From the NCBI GenBank assembly GCA_964019165.1, contig OZ025278.1:6398517-6462516 (forward strand): DNA of 64,000 nucleotides, given 5' to 3'. Below are positions 63,801 to 64,000 of the stretch, piece after piece. The translations under genes and the position numbers were made by a program. Positions within the stretch are counted from its first letter, which is position 1; every line of letters begins with the position of its first letter. This DNA is from Mastigias papua (taxonomy: Eukaryota > Cnidaria > Scyphozoa > Rhizostomeae > Mastigiidae). The notes under the pieces were generated by a model. It saw only the letters and a program-made list of their open reading frames with translations. It did not search any database and was not told where the DNA came from.

Positions 63801-64000
63801 TGATTGGACACCAACTGATTGTGATCTGTAATCACCAACTGAAGGGATTGATTAGACACCAACTGAATGTGATCTGCAATCACCATCTGACGGGACTGAT
63901 TGGACACCAACTGATTGTGATCTGTAATCACTAACTGAAGGGATTGATTAGACACCAACTGATTGTGATCTGTAGCCACGAACTGATTGGACGCAAACTG

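Larger units (their letters stand above)
31505..64000. repeat. Tandem array of 39/48-bp units, over 32 kb
   Basis: The array is continuous and runs off the window end. The 39-bp unit contains CCAACTGATTGGACACC, AACTGATTGTGATCTG and TAATCA. The 48-bp unit has nine extra bases, typically GACGGGACT, after CCAACT. Within a unit the word CCAACTGATTG occurs twice, so the unit itself arose by an earlier duplication. Position-specific variants (ATTGTG or AATGTG, GTAATC or GAAATC, CTAATC) mark individual units. Both lengths are multiples of three, so two minus-strand frames and at least one plus-strand frame stay open for many units. Breaks come from units with a 7-base loss (GATTGTAATCAC) or a 1-base loss (CTGATGGACACC). 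By length the window holds roughly 700-800 units. Confidence 0.97.

Noticed and set aside
31505..64000. Dozens of open frames of 60-223 codons in the array
   Set aside because: They are translations of a stop-poor repeat, occur on both strands and in several frames, and begin and end wherever a unit has a small indel. None has a start context or non-repeat domain.
31505..64000. CRISPR-like repeat array
   Set aside because: There are no unique spacers between conserved repeats. The whole unit repeats, and the setting is eukaryotic.

Overview
The window reads as eukaryotic, repeat-dominated nuclear DNA from an invertebrate animal. It is AT-rich, has long (TA)n and (TAA)n microsatellites, shows no bacterial operon structure, and is packed with nested retroelements. 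The mix is R2/R4-like elements with a C-terminal restriction-like endonuclease, CR1/L2-like elements, a hAT-type DNA transposon and a BEL/Pao LTR element. I would guess a cnidarian or similar aquatic invertebrate, but nothing here proves the species. No complete host gene was found.

Layout. 1-3.1 kb holds decayed ends of CR1-like elements and a perfect-looking hairpin. 3.2-13.4 kb holds three R2/R4-like copies in the same orientation: an old degenerate one (about 3225-6285), a 5'-truncated one (about 6286-6900) and a younger, nearly complete one (about 6907-13410). The younger copy is split by a 2,739-bp hAT-type transposon (7896-10634) with an exact 8-bp target duplication. That transposon carries a broken OTU/vertnin-like gene and no recognisable transposase. 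13.4-16.4 kb is a minus-strand CR1-like copy interrupted, inside its GVPQGS-VLGPL motif, by a second minus-strand CR1/L2-like copy with a 5-bp duplication (AGATC). A (TA)n tract follows. 17.05-22.14 kb is an almost intact CR1-like element: a coiled-coil plus SGNH-esterase ORF1, and an apurinic-type endonuclease plus reverse transcriptase ORF2 with one stop codon.

22.1-27.8 kb is the least repetitive stretch. It holds one credible candidate first exon of a host gene (22450-22520, a predicted N-myristoylated start followed by a strong splice donor) and a long inverted-repeat element (26821-27293). 27.84-31.5 kb is a minus-strand BEL/Pao derivative: 3' LTR, polypurine tract, protease, zinc knuckles and Gag, with reverse transcriptase, RNase H and integrase deleted.

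From about 31.5 kb to the window end (over 32 kb) there is one continuous tandem array of 39- and 48-bp units, both multiples of three. It abuts the Gag leader of the BEL element in an open frame. The array is organised at higher order: repeated blocks at offsets of 341, 1,518, 1,569, 4,380 and 6,240 bp are nearly identical. The most unusual things here are this apparently Gag-leader-linked satellite with multi-scale structure, and the hAT element with OTU-like cargo.
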